Origin: Microbacterium sp. CFH 31415
GTDB lineage: Bacteria > Actinomycetota > Actinomycetes > Actinomycetales > Microbacteriaceae
DNA length: 64,000 bases
Direction of reading: 5' to 3'
Assembly (NCBI RefSeq): GCF_022538185.1
Contig: NZ_JAKYXC010000007.1
Coordinates: forward strand, 44,188 to 108,187
In this document: in pieces, positions 25,453-35,500 of the stretch
How the letters are laid out: every line of letters starts with the position of its first letter
Numbering within the stretch: position 1 is the stretch's first letter
Translations under genes and position numbers: made by a program
The notes under the pieces: model-generated
Database searches by the model: none
Told to the model about the DNA's origin: nothing
Seen by the model: only the letters and a program-made list of their open reading frames with translations

Positions 25453-27047
25453 CAGTTCAGGTCCTCCAGTGCCTTGGTCTGCCGGAAGCTGATCACGGCG
25501 ACGATCGTGACGATGACGAAGATCAGGATCGACAGGGCCGACGCGAGGCCGAGGTCGCGGCCGCCGCCACCGCCGAACGCCACCTTGTAGACCATGGTGA
25601 TCATGATGTCCGTCGCGCCGATGTCGAGCGTCGTGTCGGTGAACCGCGGATTGCCTCGGGTGAGCATGTAGATCACCCCGAAGTTGTTGAAGTTGTAGGC
25701 GAAGGTCGCGATCAGCAGCGGGGCGACCGCCACGAAGAGCAGCGGCATCTTCACCGAGCGGAAGATCCGCCACGCACCCGCGCCGTCCATCTTCGCCGCC
25801 TCGACGATGTCGTCGGGCAGCGACTGCAGCGCGCCGGTGCACACCAGGAACATGTACGCGTAGCCGAGCCACATGTTTACGAAGATGACGCTGAATCTCG
25901 CGAGCCACGGATCGCCGAGCCATGGGATCTGCGCGCCGCCGAGGAGCACCTCGTTGATGAAGCCGAACTCCGTGTTGAGCATGCCCGCCCAGACGAGTCC
26001 CGTCAGGTACGCGGGGAAGGCGTAGGGCAGGATCACCAGCACGCGGTAGATCTTCTTGCCGCGCAGCGTCGGGTGGTTGAGGACGAGCGCCAGGAACAGA
26101 CCCAGGGCGAAGCAGACCAGGGTCGACAACGCAGCGAAGGCGAAGGTCCAGATCGTCACGCGGAGGAGCGGGTCGCGGATCTGCTCGTTGGTGAAGGCGA
26201 ACGCGAAGTTGTCCCAGCCGATCACCACGCGCCATCCCGGCGTCAGCGTCTCGCCGTTCTCGGCGCGGAAGTTCCCCTCGCCGTCGTCGGAGTAGACCTG
26301 TCCGGTCTCGGTGTTGGTGAACGTGTCGGCGGCCTCGTCGTACTCGAGGCTGGAGGTGAAGACGAAGGCCTTGCGTCCGTCGGATGTGCGGAGGGTGCCG
26401 TCATTGAGGTCATCGCTCACCGGGACGTTGAGCGCGAGCACCTCGTCCTGGAACCGGATGATCTGGTTGAGGTTGAGCTGCTCCCAGCCGTCGGGTGCGC
26501 TCGAGGCGTCCTGGAGGGGCTGCTCGTTCGTGCCGAACGCGGTGCCGCCACCCGGCTCGGCCACGAGGAGTCCGAACTGGTCAGCCTGCTTGTAGACCTC
26601 GACGGTGTACTCGGGCGAGTCGGGCACGCGCTCCTGCGAGGTGCGGATGATCTGCTCGATCGCATCCTGCTTGGTGCTGTTGTGCTGGTCGCCGGCGTTG
26701 GTGAACGCGATGTAGCCGGTGTAGATGATCACGAAGATCTGGAAGACCGCGAGGAATGCCAGGCCGGGCGCGAGGTACTTGCCCGGCAGCAGCCCGGGGC
26801 GCAGGTAGAGGTAGTTGACTCCTGCGACGACGAGCAGGAGCACGCCGGCGGCGATCCAGTCGCCCTTCGCGACGAGCACCCAGACACCGAAGACGGTGAG
26901 GGCGTCGATGATCGCGAGGAGCACGACCTTCACGATGAGGGCGACGATGCCTCCGGTCGTGAGCCGCCGCGCGGGCTTGTGGAACGGATCATCGCCCCAG
27001 GCACTCGGTGCCGCGGACTTCGTCGCGGCAGTCTTGACATCGGCCAT
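25452..27047 (-). CDS. malF: Maltose/maltodextrin ABC transporter permease (MalF-type)
   Basis: A 531-residue permease. Three N-terminal hydrophobic segments precede a large extracellular loop (about residues 115-280) like the MalF P2 loop that contacts the binding protein; the remaining helices carry the EAA loop (VEAAKMDGAGAWRIFRSVKMPLL). ATG 27047 is preferred because AAGGAG lies 9 nt upstream, rather than an ATG six codons earlier. A strong hairpin separates it from malE. Confidence 0.9.
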   Translation of the reverse strand: MADVKTAATKSAAPSAWGDDPFHKPARRLTTGGIVALIVKVVLLAIIDALTVFGVWVLVAKGDWIAAGVLLLVVAGVNYLYLRPGLLPGKYLAPGLAFLAVFQIFVIIYTGYIAFTNAGDQHNSTKQDAIEQIIRTSQERVPDSPEYTVEVYKQADQFGLLVAEPGGGTAFGTNEQPLQDASSAPDGWEQLNLNQIIRFQDEVLALNVPVSDDLNDGTLRTSDGRKAFVFTSSLEYDEAADTFTNTETGQVYSDDGEGNFRAENGETLTPGWRVVIGWDNFAFAFTNEQIRDPLLRVTIWTFAFAALSTLVCFALGLFLALVLNHPTLRGKKIYRVLVILPYAFPAYLTGLVWAGMLNTEFGFINEVLLGGAQIPWLGDPWLARFSVIFVNMWLGYAYMFLVCTGALQSLPDDIVEAAKMDGAGAWRIFRSVKMPLLFVAVAPLLIATFAYNFNNFGVIYMLTRGNPRFTDTTLDIGATDIMITMVYKVAFGGGGGRDLGLASALSILIFVIVTIVAVISFRQTKALEDLN

Positions 27048-27093
27048 GGAGGGACGCTCCTTCATCGCAGGTCTTCGGGTTCAGAGTAGAAGA

Positions 27094-27131
27094 GAAGGCG
27101 GGTGGAGCCGCGAGAGGCCCCACCCGCCTTC
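27094..27131 (-). terminator. malE-malF intercistronic hairpin (partial terminator)
   Basis: A perfect 12-bp stem (GAAGGCGGGTGG and its complement) with a 14-base loop, 13 bp after the malE stop, followed on the minus strand by a pyrimidine-rich TCTTCTACTCT stretch. It likely stops some transcripts or protects malE mRNA, giving more binding protein than permease. Confidence 0.6.
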
Positions 27132-27144
27132 ATCACATCGGCTG

Positions 27145-28389
27145 TCAGCCGATCTTGGACTGGATGTTCGTCGCAGCGGTCTCCCAGACCTGCGCCGGGT
27201 CACCCTCGCCCTTGATGAGCTGGAGCTCAGCGTTGCCCCAGTCCGACCACACGGCACCCATCTCGGGGATCGCGGGCATCGGAGCACCGGTCTGCCCGAT
27301 CTTGCCGAAGGCCTCGACGTCGGGGTCGGAAGCGGCGGCGCTCTCGTAGGCCGAGATCAGTGCCGGCGGGCGGCCGCCGACCTCGAACAGGCTCAGCTGC
27401 GCGTCCTCGGTGCTGAGGTAGTTGACGATGAAGTCGGTCGCGGCGAGCGCGTTCTCCGACTTGCTCGACAGGAAGAAGCCGTTGACGCCCACGAACGGTC
27501 GGGCCTCCTGGCCACCGGCGCTGGGGAGCGGGTCGATGGCGTAGTTGATGCCTGCCTCGGAGATCGCCGGGATGTTCCACGGACCCGTGAGGTAGTAGGG
27601 CGACTTGCCGGCGACGAAGAACTCGCGCGCCTTGTCACCGTCGATGTTGGCGTTGAGGATGCCCTCGGCGCCCCACTGCTTCAGAGCGGTGGCGAACTCG
27701 ACGCCGGCGGCGTCGCCGAGCACCAGCTGCGACGGGTCGTACGAGCCGTCGGCGCTCTGCGCGAACACCTGCGAGCCGAACGACGTCTGCAGCGGGTAGA
27801 GGTGGTACGGGTCGCCCTGTTCCGGCGAGAGTCCCACGAGGAAGGGGTACTCGGTGCCGGCGGCCTTGCCGTTGGCGATGACCTCGTCGAACGTCTCGAC
27901 GGGCTCCGACACGAGGTCGGCGTTGCGGACGAGCGCGACGTTCTCGATCGAGTACGGGACGCCGTAGACCTTGCCGTCGTACGTCATGGCCTGAACGGCC
28001 GCCTCGGCGAAGCCGTCGGCGACGTCACCGAGCTCGAGCGGGGCGACGACGCCGGCCGACACGTAGGCGCCAAGCTTGTCGTGCGGGCTGACGATGACGT
28101 CGGGGCCCTTGCCGGTGGGAACCTGGCTGATGAAGTCCTGGTCGACCGTGGCGAAGTCCTTGGTGACGAGCTTGACCTCGACGCCGGTCTCTTCGGTGAA
28201 GGATGCCGCGACGTCCTCGAGCGCGGGCTTGCGCTCGATGTCGACCCAGACGGTGATGGGGGTCGTGTCCGCGTTCTCGCCGTTGTCGCCGCCGTTGTCT
28301 CCGCCGCCGCTTGCGCAGCCGGAGAGCACGAGCGCGCCGCCCGCGATGAACGCACTGATCGCGAGCGCGCTCTTCTTGTTCACCTTCAT
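27145..28389 (-). CDS. malE: Maltodextrin-binding lipoprotein (MalE-type)
   Basis: A 414-residue extracellular solute-binding protein, family 1. The lipoprotein signal peptide ends in the lipobox LSGC (Cys25), followed by a Gly/Asn/Asp-rich linker. The mature domain has ITVWVDIERKPALEDVAASF and the downstream MalE-like YGVPYSIENVALVRN. It would capture maltodextrins for the MalF-MalG permease. It is the first gene of the operon and has two LacI-type operators in the 220 bp upstream. Confidence 0.9.
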   Translation of the reverse strand: MKVNKKSALAISAFIAGGALVLSGCASGGGDNGGDNGENADTTPITVWVDIERKPALEDVAASFTEETGVEVKLVTKDFATVDQDFISQVPTGKGPDVIVSPHDKLGAYVSAGVVAPLELGDVADGFAEAAVQAMTYDGKVYGVPYSIENVALVRNADLVSEPVETFDEVIANGKAAGTEYPFLVGLSPEQGDPYHLYPLQTSFGSQVFAQSADGSYDPSQLVLGDAAGVEFATALKQWGAEGILNANIDGDKAREFFVAGKSPYYLTGPWNIPAISEAGINYAIDPLPSAGGQEARPFVGVNGFFLSSKSENALAATDFIVNYLSTEDAQLSLFEVGGRPPALISAYESAAASDPDVEAFGKIGQTGAPMPAIPEMGAVWSDWGNAELQLIKGEGDPAQVWETAATNIQSKIG

Positions 28390-28480
28390 CGGTGTGTGCC
28401 TCTCTTAAGTGCTGTTGGGGTTAGACCGGCCCGGGCCGGCGCCAAGCACCGTCGAAGGCCGTTCTTCTGCTCGCAGATGA

Positions 28481-28494
28481 TGCAAGCGCTTACA
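28481..28494. promoter_or_regulatory. LacI-family operator, malE-proximal
   Basis: TGCAAGCGCTTACA, a palindrome around a central CG with one imperfect pair, 92 bp upstream of malE. This is the canonical LacI/MalR half-site pair. The cognate regulator gene is not in the window. Confidence 0.7.
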
Positions 28495-28594
28495 TTGTTA
28501 TCATCTTCGACCCGAAACGCAACCCACGATTGGGATGATCGATACGCGTTCGTGACTTGCGGGATAACGCGGATCATCCGCGAAACCCCCTCAT

Positions 28595-28610
28595 TTGCAA
28601 GCGCTTCCAA
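28595..28610. promoter_or_regulatory. LacI-family operator, malE-distal
   Basis: TTGCAAGCGCTTCCAA, an 8+8 palindrome with one imperfect pair, 115 bp centre-to-centre from the proximal operator and 51 bp upstream of the divergent yajQ-like gene. The spacing is about eleven helical turns, which would suit looping. Confidence 0.65.
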
Positions 28611-28660
28611 GGCATGCCCGGTCTTCGCGGCGTCACGCGACCGCGGATAGACTGCCCGTC

Positions 28661-29149
28661 ATGGCCGATTCTTCGTTCGACATCGTCAGCAAGGTGGACC
28701 ACCAGGAGGCCGAGAACGCCCTCAACCAGGCGCGCAAGGAGATCGAGCAGCGCTACGACTTCAAGGGCACCGGCGCCTCCGTCGAGTGGAGCGGCGACTC
28801 CATCCTCATCAAGGCGAGCACCGAGGAGCGCGCGAAGGCGGTGCTCGACGTCTTCCAGTCGAAGCTGATCAAGCGCGGCATCTCACTGAAGAGCCTCGAG
28901 TCAGGCGAGCCGTTCGCGAGCGGCAAGGAGTTCCGGATCGTCTCGACGCTCAAAGACGGCATCTCGTCCGAGAACGCCAAGAAGATCTCGAAGCTCATCC
29001 GCGACGAGGGCCCGAAATCGGTGAAGTCCCAGATCCAGGGCGACGAGCTGCGCGTGCAGTCGAAGAGCCGCGACGACCTTCAGGAGGTCCAGCGCATGCT
29101 CAAGGCCGCCGACCTCGACGTCGACCTGCAGTTCGTCAACTACCGGTAG
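28661..29149 (+). CDS. YajQ-family cyclic di-GMP/nucleotide-binding protein
   Basis: A 162-residue protein matching the YajQ/UPF0234 family over its full length: it opens [21 protein letters not shown], has [12 protein letters not shown], and ends VDLQFVNYR. Two ferredoxin-like halves are expected. Some proteobacterial members bind cyclic di-GMP; no such evidence exists for this one. ATG 28661 is 7 nt after TAGACT, so the mRNA is probably leaderless. It is divergent from malE. Confidence 0.93.
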   Translation: MADSSFDIVSKVDHQEAENALNQARKEIEQRYDFKGTGASVEWSGDSILIKASTEERAKAVLDVFQSKLIKRGISLKSLESGEPFASGKEFRIVSTLKDGISSENAKKISKLIRDEGPKSVKSQIQGDELRVQSKSRDDLQEVQRMLKAADLDVDLQFVNYR

Positions 29150-29163
29150 GGCGCGACGCGCGG

Positions 29164-29179
29164 CCGGCCCGCGGGCCGG
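29164..29179. terminator. GC-rich hairpin between convergent genes
   Basis: Perfect 7-bp stem CCGGCCC/GGGCCGG with a GC loop in the 39-bp gap between the convergent yajQ-like and propeller genes. No T run follows, so termination is only inferred from position. Confidence 0.4.
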
Positions 29180-29188
29180 TGCCCTCAC

Positions 29189-30580
29189 TCACGACGCTGG
29201 TGCGCGGCACCACGAGATCGCGAGACCGGGCATCACCTGCGTGTCGTCCGACTCGAGGGAGAAGACCCTCGTCTCGACGGTCTCGGGCATCGCGAGAATC
29301 GCGTCGTCGAGCGGGTTCGCGGCGATGTCCGGAGCGACGACGACACCCACCCAGCGTCCGCTCGGTGCGGCGCACACCTGCAGGATCGCGTCGGTCGTCG
29401 GCACCTCGACGATGACCCGACTGTCGGCGGAAGGCGCTCGCATCACGACCGTCTGACCCTCGAGCTCGCCGGAGTCGCTGAGATGCAGATAGGTGAGCAG
29501 CGTTCCGTTCCCCGTCACCTCCTCCGCGGCGAACGGCTGCCCGAACTCCGCGTCGGCCCCTGCGGCGGGAGTGCGTGAACCGTCCCGGAGGTCCACGATC
29601 TGCGGACCCTCCGCGGTTCGCACGTACGCCACGGGCTCGGTACGCGAGACGTCGTCGATGATCGAGGCCTTGCCGAGCGTGACGGGTTCGCCCTCCGCGA
29701 CGGGGTCGGCCAGCAGCAGGTCGTCGCCGCGCGTCACGAGGAGAAGCGACGTCGTGCCCTGCACGAAGCGGAAGTCGTCGATGCGCGGGTCGGACGTGCC
29801 GAGATCGAGCTGCTCGGGCTTGGCATCGGGTGCGGAGATGCTGCCGAGGAAGACCACCGAGTCGCGAACCGGGATGCCCTCGACGGACGGGTCGGTCCAG
29901 GTGTAGGCGAAGCGGTCGCCGGAGTCCGAGAGCTGCAGGCGAGCAAGGCGACCGACGGCGGGAAGACGCACCTCGTCGACACGGCCGTCCTCTCGGACCA
30001 CCACGAGTTCGGAATCACCCTGCTCGGTGCGCAGCGCGACGACCAATCCGCGGGGGGATGAGCGGAAGTCCTCGATCCGCGGGTGCTCGAACACCGTCTC
30101 CTCCGTGGCTCCGTCGAGAGTCGTGCGATAGATGCGGTCGCCGTCGGGCGAGCGCTCGAGGAGGAACGCCTCCGCGCGCGGCGTCTCCAGCGACGTGGAG
30201 AAGGTGGAGGATGGGCCGCCCGACCTGCCCACCACGTCGCTGATCGTGAGCGTGTAGCGGGTGCCGTCCTGCAGCGGCTGGGCAAGTCGCACGCCGACGT
30301 CGCGACCGGCGGTGTCGACCGTGAAGGGCACCTCCGGCTCGATCCGCACCTGCGCAGCGGACACCTCCGCCAGCGCCTGGTTCGCCGTGAAGATCACGCG
30401 TGAGCCGCTGACCGTCGTCGCCGCGGCCGGGTCGGACAGCACCGCCGAGATGCGGGGTCCGGCGGCGACGCTCGCACCGGCGGCAGCCGCAGACGCGACC
30501 AGGATTCCCGCCAGCACGGCTGCGTAGACGAGGAGGAACCGCTTCCCGCCGCCCGTGCCCGCGCGCTCGTCAGTACTCAT
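29189..30580 (-). CDS. Membrane-anchored Ig-like/beta-propeller protein
   Basis: A 463-residue protein with one N-terminal transmembrane segment (about residues 14-40), an Ig-like domain (about 42-135, ending TLTISDVVGRSGG as in SbsA Ig-like domains) and a C-terminal repeat region of WD/TolB-like strands. It is probably outside the membrane, where such proteins bind cell-wall or protein partners. It overlaps the TIGR03943 gene by 11 nt, so the three-gene string permease, TIGR03943 protein, propeller is probably one operon. Function unknown. Confidence 0.75.
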   Translation of the reverse strand: MSTDERAGTGGGKRFLLVYAAVLAGILVASAAAAGASVAAGPRISAVLSDPAAATTVSGSRVIFTANQALAEVSAAQVRIEPEVPFTVDTAGRDVGVRLAQPLQDGTRYTLTISDVVGRSGGPSSTFSTSLETPRAEAFLLERSPDGDRIYRTTLDGATEETVFEHPRIEDFRSSPRGLVVALRTEQGDSELVVVREDGRVDEVRLPAVGRLARLQLSDSGDRFAYTWTDPSVEGIPVRDSVVFLGSISAPDAKPEQLDLGTSDPRIDDFRFVQGTTSLLLVTRGDDLLLADPVAEGEPVTLGKASIIDDVSRTEPVAYVRTAEGPQIVDLRDGSRTPAAGADAEFGQPFAAEEVTGNGTLLTYLHLSDSGELEGQTVVMRAPSADSRVIVEVPTTDAILQVCAAPSGRWVGVVVAPDIAANPLDDAILAMPETVETRVFSLESDDTQVMPGLAISWCRAPAS

Positions 30581-31364
30581 ACGGATCCTGCGGCTCCTCG
30601 ATGGGCGTCAGCGTCGTCGGACGGATGGTCAGCTCTCCGCCCTCGAGGACCACGGTCCCCTCCACGCGCGCCCAGTCGCCGACCTCGATGCCGGCATCCC
30701 AGTCCGCGTCGCTGACCGGCACGGCGGCGGGCTGCGCGTCGATGACGCAGTGAGTGATCACCAGCCTGGTGAGCAGGAACTGCTCCGGGTCGTCGGGGTG
30801 CGGGGTGACGAACCCCTCGAGCTCCACGGCGTCGCCGGCGAAGTCCTCGGGCGAGGTGGCCGTGGCGAACACGGTCGACCAGTCGGGGATCCCGAACTCA
30901 CGCGTGTCGCCGGAGCTCGCCAGTTCGACCGCGTCATCCCTGCCGAACAGCGCGGGGGCGTTGGTCGCTCGATCCATCGCAAGCGTGACCGAGAGCGTGG
31001 TGGGTGGGAGCAACCAGGCGGCGACCACCACCGTCGAGGCGATGGCACCACCCACGATCGATACGGCGCTCGCCCGGCCGACGGCGCCCTGGCTGTGGTC
31101 CCATCCGTGATCGTCGACCTGATCCCGACTGTGATCGTGATCGTGGTCGGTGGATGCCTCGCCAGGATGATCGTGCTCCCGCTCGATGCCGAGGGGAAGG
31201 GCGAGACCGACGACCCCCACTCCGATCGCGACAACCGCCATCGCGATCGCGAACCAGCTGCCTGCCGGGTTCAGGAAGAGTCCGAGCCGTCCGGTCAGCG
31301 CGAGCACCAGCGTCGCGATGCCGAGTACCGCGGCGAGGCCCGCACCCAGCCAGCGTTCCCACAT
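30570..31364 (-). CDS. TIGR03943/DUF1980-family membrane protein
   Basis: A 264-residue protein with three hydrophobic segments (about 5-30, 36-60 and 98-120) and a soluble C-terminal domain containing CVIDAQPAAVPV and DWARVEGTV, which fits TIGR03943, the partner of DUF318 permeases (the YcgQ-YcgR arrangement of Bacillus). Residues 62-91 are His/Asp-rich (His64, 66, 74, 76, 78, 86, 90), suggesting metal binding. ATG 31364 begins 1 nt after the permease stop; TTG 31373 is an alternative. Confidence 0.82.
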   Translation of the reverse strand: MWERWLGAGLAAVLGIATLVLALTGRLGLFLNPAGSWFAIAMAVVAIGVGVVGLALPLGIEREHDHPGEASTDHDHDHSRDQVDDHGWDHSQGAVGRASAVSIVGGAIASTVVVAAWLLPPTTLSVTLAMDRATNAPALFGRDDAVELASSGDTREFGIPDWSTVFATATSPEDFAGDAVELEGFVTPHPDDPEQFLLTRLVITHCVIDAQPAAVPVSDADWDAGIEVGDWARVEGTVVLEGGELTIRPTTLTPIEEPQDPYEY

Positions 31365-31365
31365 G

Positions 31366-32451
31366 TCACGCAACGAGGTTCACCACCGCTCCGATGAACC
31401 ATGCGCTGAGGATGACCACGGGCACCACCCCGGCGAGCAGGCGGGTCGTGAACGTCGTGCGCAGCAGCGCGAGCATCTTCACGTCGATGAGCGGACCGAT
31501 CAGCAGGAAGGCGACGATCGAACCGGGCGTGAACGTGGAGGCGAACGACAGGGCGAAGAAGGCGTCGACGTTCGAGCAGATGGCCACGACGAGCGCCAGC
31601 AGGGTCATCGCGAGGATGGAGAGCACGGGGTCGCTGCCGATCGCGACGAGGACCTCGCGGGGCACGAGCACCTGGATCGCACCCGCGAGAGCCGACCCCA
31701 GGACGAGCGCCGGCATGACGGCGCGGAGCTCGACGAGGAGCTGCGCCGCCGTCCGCCGTCCTCGGCTCTCTGCTTCGAGAACAGAGGGGGCGTCGCAGGT
31801 GGCGGCGAACCGCGCGGTGAGGAGGGACGCGGGATCAGGATGCCGCGAATACAGCCACCCGATGAGGTTGGCGATCGCGTATCCGCCGAGCAGCCGCGCG
31901 AGGAGGATACCGTCGTTCAATCCGAAGGCCTGGTGCGTGGTGAGGATCACGATCGGGTTGACGATCGGCGCCGCCATGAGGAAGGTGAGCGTCTCCGGGA
32001 CCGAGAAACCGCGCATCATCAGCCCGCGCGCGAACGGGACATTGCCGCACTCGCACACCGGCACCAGCATCCCGAGCAGCGAGAGCACCGCGCGGCGGGC
32101 CCAGGCGCGCCGCGGGAGCCAGCGTTCGATCGCCCCCGGCGGGACCCACACCTGGATGACGACGGCGAGCACCACCCCCAGCATCACGAACGGCATCGAC
32201 TCGATCAGGACGCTCACCGCGAGGGTGAGCCCGTCCTGCAGTCGCTCCGGAAGAGCTGCGTCGGTCAAGGCCTGTGTCGCCAGCCCGATTCCCACCAGGA
32301 CGATCGCAAGGACCGCACCCCACCACAGGCGTCGCCGGCGAAGGGGCGGCGCCTCCGGCGCTGATGCGGGGGCGGATGCCGCGACCGCGGTCGCGACACG
32401 TGTCCGTGCTGCGGGACTCAGCGTTCCCATCGGGCGACGGCGCTTGGCCAT
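31366..32451 (-). CDS. DUF318-family permease
   Basis: A 361-residue membrane protein with about eight transmembrane segments. The DUF318 signature PVCECGNVPFARGLMMRG lies near residue 135, and a related internal repeat CSNVDAFFALSFASTF lies near residue 300. Known relatives include arsenic permease-like ArsP and YcgR. The His-rich partner encoded downstream hints at a metal or metalloid substrate, but the sequence does not settle it. It is the first gene of a probable three-gene operon. Confidence 0.85.
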   Translation of the reverse strand: MAKRRRPMGTLSPAARTRVATAVAASAPASAPEAPPLRRRRLWWGAVLAIVLVGIGLATQALTDAALPERLQDGLTLAVSVLIESMPFVMLGVVLAVVIQVWVPPGAIERWLPRRAWARRAVLSLLGMLVPVCECGNVPFARGLMMRGFSVPETLTFLMAAPIVNPIVILTTHQAFGLNDGILLARLLGGYAIANLIGWLYSRHPDPASLLTARFAATCDAPSVLEAESRGRRTAAQLLVELRAVMPALVLGSALAGAIQVLVPREVLVAIGSDPVLSILAMTLLALVVAICSNVDAFFALSFASTFTPGSIVAFLLIGPLIDVKMLALLRTTFTTRLLAGVVPVVILSAWFIGAVVNLVA

Positions 32452-32529
32452 GGTGATGTCTCCGGGTCGAGTGGGTCGGCGAACGGCCGGATGCCGGCAG
32501 CGAGTTCGCTGCCGGCATCCGGACCGTCA

Positions 32530-35500
32530 TCAGAGCGCGCCGGCGCCGCAGGCGGTCTGAGCGTACGGGACGTTCACCGTGGTGGTGACGTCCTCACCGC
32601 CGACGGTCGCGGTCGCCGTCACGACCGCCTCGCCCTGCGGCAGGACCGCAGCACGCGTGGTGAACGCGTGACTGCTGGTCTTGCCGGCCCCCAGGGAGGC
32701 GACGGTCTTGGTGCCGTACGTCGACTCGAGACGGACGCCGACAGGTACCTCGTCGCCGTTCGCGACGCTCACCGTGAGCACCGCCTTGCCCGCCACGCAG
32801 CGGGCCGTAGCGGTGCCCGTGACGGCGAGCTGCCGGTCCGCATCCTCGCGGATGACCAGGGTGTACGTCGTCGACGTCTCGTGATCCTGCGCGAACGAAC
32901 GGATGGTGACCGTCTTCTCCTCCCCCGGCACCAGCGAGACCTGGCGAGGCTCGGTGTCGTCGATCAGGATGTCGCCCACCCGGACCAGGCCGCTGGGCAC
33001 GTTCGGCGTCGCGGTGAACGACATCGAGGTGGCGCCCTGCGGGACCGTCACCGTGTAGTCGGTGGTCGATCCGGAGAACGTCGGCGAGAGGACGCCCCCG
33101 TCGACCGTGAGACCCGTGAGCGACGACTCCGCGCTGTAGGTCACCGGCCGCGAGGTCGCGACACCGAAGACGCCGCCCGCGAAGCCTCCCGTCGACTGGT
33201 AGCGCACCGTGACCACGGGGATCCGGTTGCCCTGCCCATCCAGCACCGGGTTGCCGGCGGCGTCCACCTTGTACCGCACATCCGGGCCGGTCAGGTACTG
33301 CGCCGGAATCGTGTCGACCACCTCGTAGAACACTCCGGAGCCGGCAGCGTTGGTGATCTGCTGCGTCTTGAAGAGGGTGTCATTGAGGTAGATCGCGAAC
33401 GAACGCCCGCTGTCCCCCGAGAAGTACGTCGTCTCGAGTCGGTTGGTCGATGCGGCGGGGTCCACGGCCATGTCGTAGCTGAACCAGCCGTTGCTGTTCG
33501 CGTGACGATACTGCCGACCGTTGTGGACTCCGACGCTCGTCGTGCCGCCGGTCTTCAGGTTCTTCGCGGCCTCTCCGTTGTTGTTGTCGAACGTGGTGAG
33601 GACGTCGATGAACCGTGCGGCGTCACGCTGGCGCTTCTTCTCGTCGAGGATCGCCTGCTGTGCGGCCGGCGAGTCCGGGACCTCGAAGTTCATGTAGATG
33701 CCGTAACGCTGACCGTGCTGCGAGTAGTGCGGCGTGTAGATGAGGTCTCCCCCGTCGCGCGTGTTCTTCAGCACGAACTGCGCTTCGCCGTCCGCATTGT
33801 CCTCGATGCGCTCCACATTCTCCGCGATGTCGTCGTACCACTGCTGAGTGGTCTCCGTGGCCACCGTCACCGTCTGCTGAACGTCGGCCGAGGGTGCGAG
33901 GGCGATCCGCACGCTCACTCCGACCGATCCCCAGCCCGTCATGTTCTCGGTGCCCAGGCCGGCGCTGAGCACCGTCGGTCCGTACTTGAACGCGACGAAG
34001 TCGGCGTTGTCGGGGGTGTCGTACGCGACGACCTCCATCGGGGTGGTCAGCTCGATCACATCCCCCGCGGCGACGTCATCGAGGACGATGTACCCCTGGC
34101 GCACGTCCGGCGACACGACCGTGCCGTTCACCGTGAGGGTCGGCTCGCCGGCCACCCAGTCCGGGACGCGCAGACGGAGCGTGGCGCCTTCCGCGAGCTG
34201 AGATCCCGTCAGGGCGTCCACGGTGATGCGCACCGTGTCGTCGTTGGGGAAGTCGGCTTCCTGGGTGACGCGCATGTTGCTGTCGGCGTGGTCGTACTGG
34301 GAGCTGAAGTACAGGTTGACCCAGACGTTCTGATCACGGGAGAAGTACAGCGTGTCGGCGAGCTTGGAGAAGTTCTCCATCCCCGTGCCGATGCAGCACC
34401 AGAAGAGCTGCGACTCGGTCGGTGCCGGGCCGTAGACCTTGTAGTAGCCGGGCGCCATCGGGTTGAAGTACATGCTCATGCCGTTGTCGGGATTCTGCGA
34501 GGACACGATCGTGTTGATGAACGTGTTCTCGTAGTAGTGCATGTACTTGACGTCCTGCGTCACCTTGAACAGCTCGCGCGACAGCTTGAGCATGTTGTAC
34601 TCGTTGCACGTCTCGGCCGTCTGCGGATTGCCCGTCGACCCCTGCTGTGTGGCGTAGCGCCACAGCGTGTCCGGAGCGCGGAAGTGCTCGGACTGGCTGT
34701 TGGCACCCGTCACGTAGGTGTGGTGATCGACCACCGTCTGCCAGAAGCTCTGCGCCGCGGTCAGGTACATCCCGAGGTTGTCCTTCTCGGCCTGCGTGAG
34801 CATCTCGTAGTATTCGGGGTTCTCGGTGAACACCGTGTAGCGCTTGAGCGCGCCGATGAACTTCGGGATGGTCGTGTTGGCGTGACGACCGGGAAGCACG
34901 TCGGTGCCGTTCGCGAGCGACTGGAAGAGCGACACCTCATCGAATCCCTGCGCGGCCGTCTTGAAGTGGGGGTTGCCCCCGGACACGTCGAACAGCTCGT
35001 ACAGCGCCTCGTTCATGCCGCCGTACTCGGTGCCGAGAAGTGTGGCGGTGTTGCTGAGGGTGGAGACGCGCCCGAACATGTACTCGCCGAAGCCTTCAGC
35101 GACATCCAGCGCCAGCTCGCCCAGCTCACCCGGCACGTACTCGTACGCGTCGAGCAGCCCGGCGAGGATCTTGTGCAGGTTGTAATACGGCACGATGACC
35201 TGATCGTCGGACGTGCCTCGTCCCTCCACCGCGTCGAGCGCTGAATCGCGGAACGGAGCGAGGTAGCCCGCGCGCGACGTGCCGTCGTAGGTGTCCTGCA
35301 CCGCGGCGAGACCGCGGATCGTGGCCTCGAGGTCGGCGAGGACCTCAGCCTTGACCGCAGGGTCATCGGAGTTGGCGTAGTTCATCGCCAGGGCCGACAT
35401 GTAGTGACCGAAGGAGTGGCCGCGGAAGTTCCAGGTCACCGATCCGTTCTCCCACCCGGGGTAGCTCGTCGTGTTGACGGCGAAGCTGCCGGGCTTGTAG

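Noticed and set aside
22327..25590. Plus-strand open frame of about 1087 codons antisense to the GH13 and malG genes
   Set aside because: Arg/Glu/Asp/His-rich composition typical of shadow frames in GC-rich DNA; the opposite strand encodes clear GH13 and permease proteins.
32491..35244. Plus-strand open frame of about 917 codons antisense to the GH127 gene
   Set aside because: No domain and low-complexity Arg/His/Val content; the minus-strand protein has signal peptide, domains and catalytic residues.
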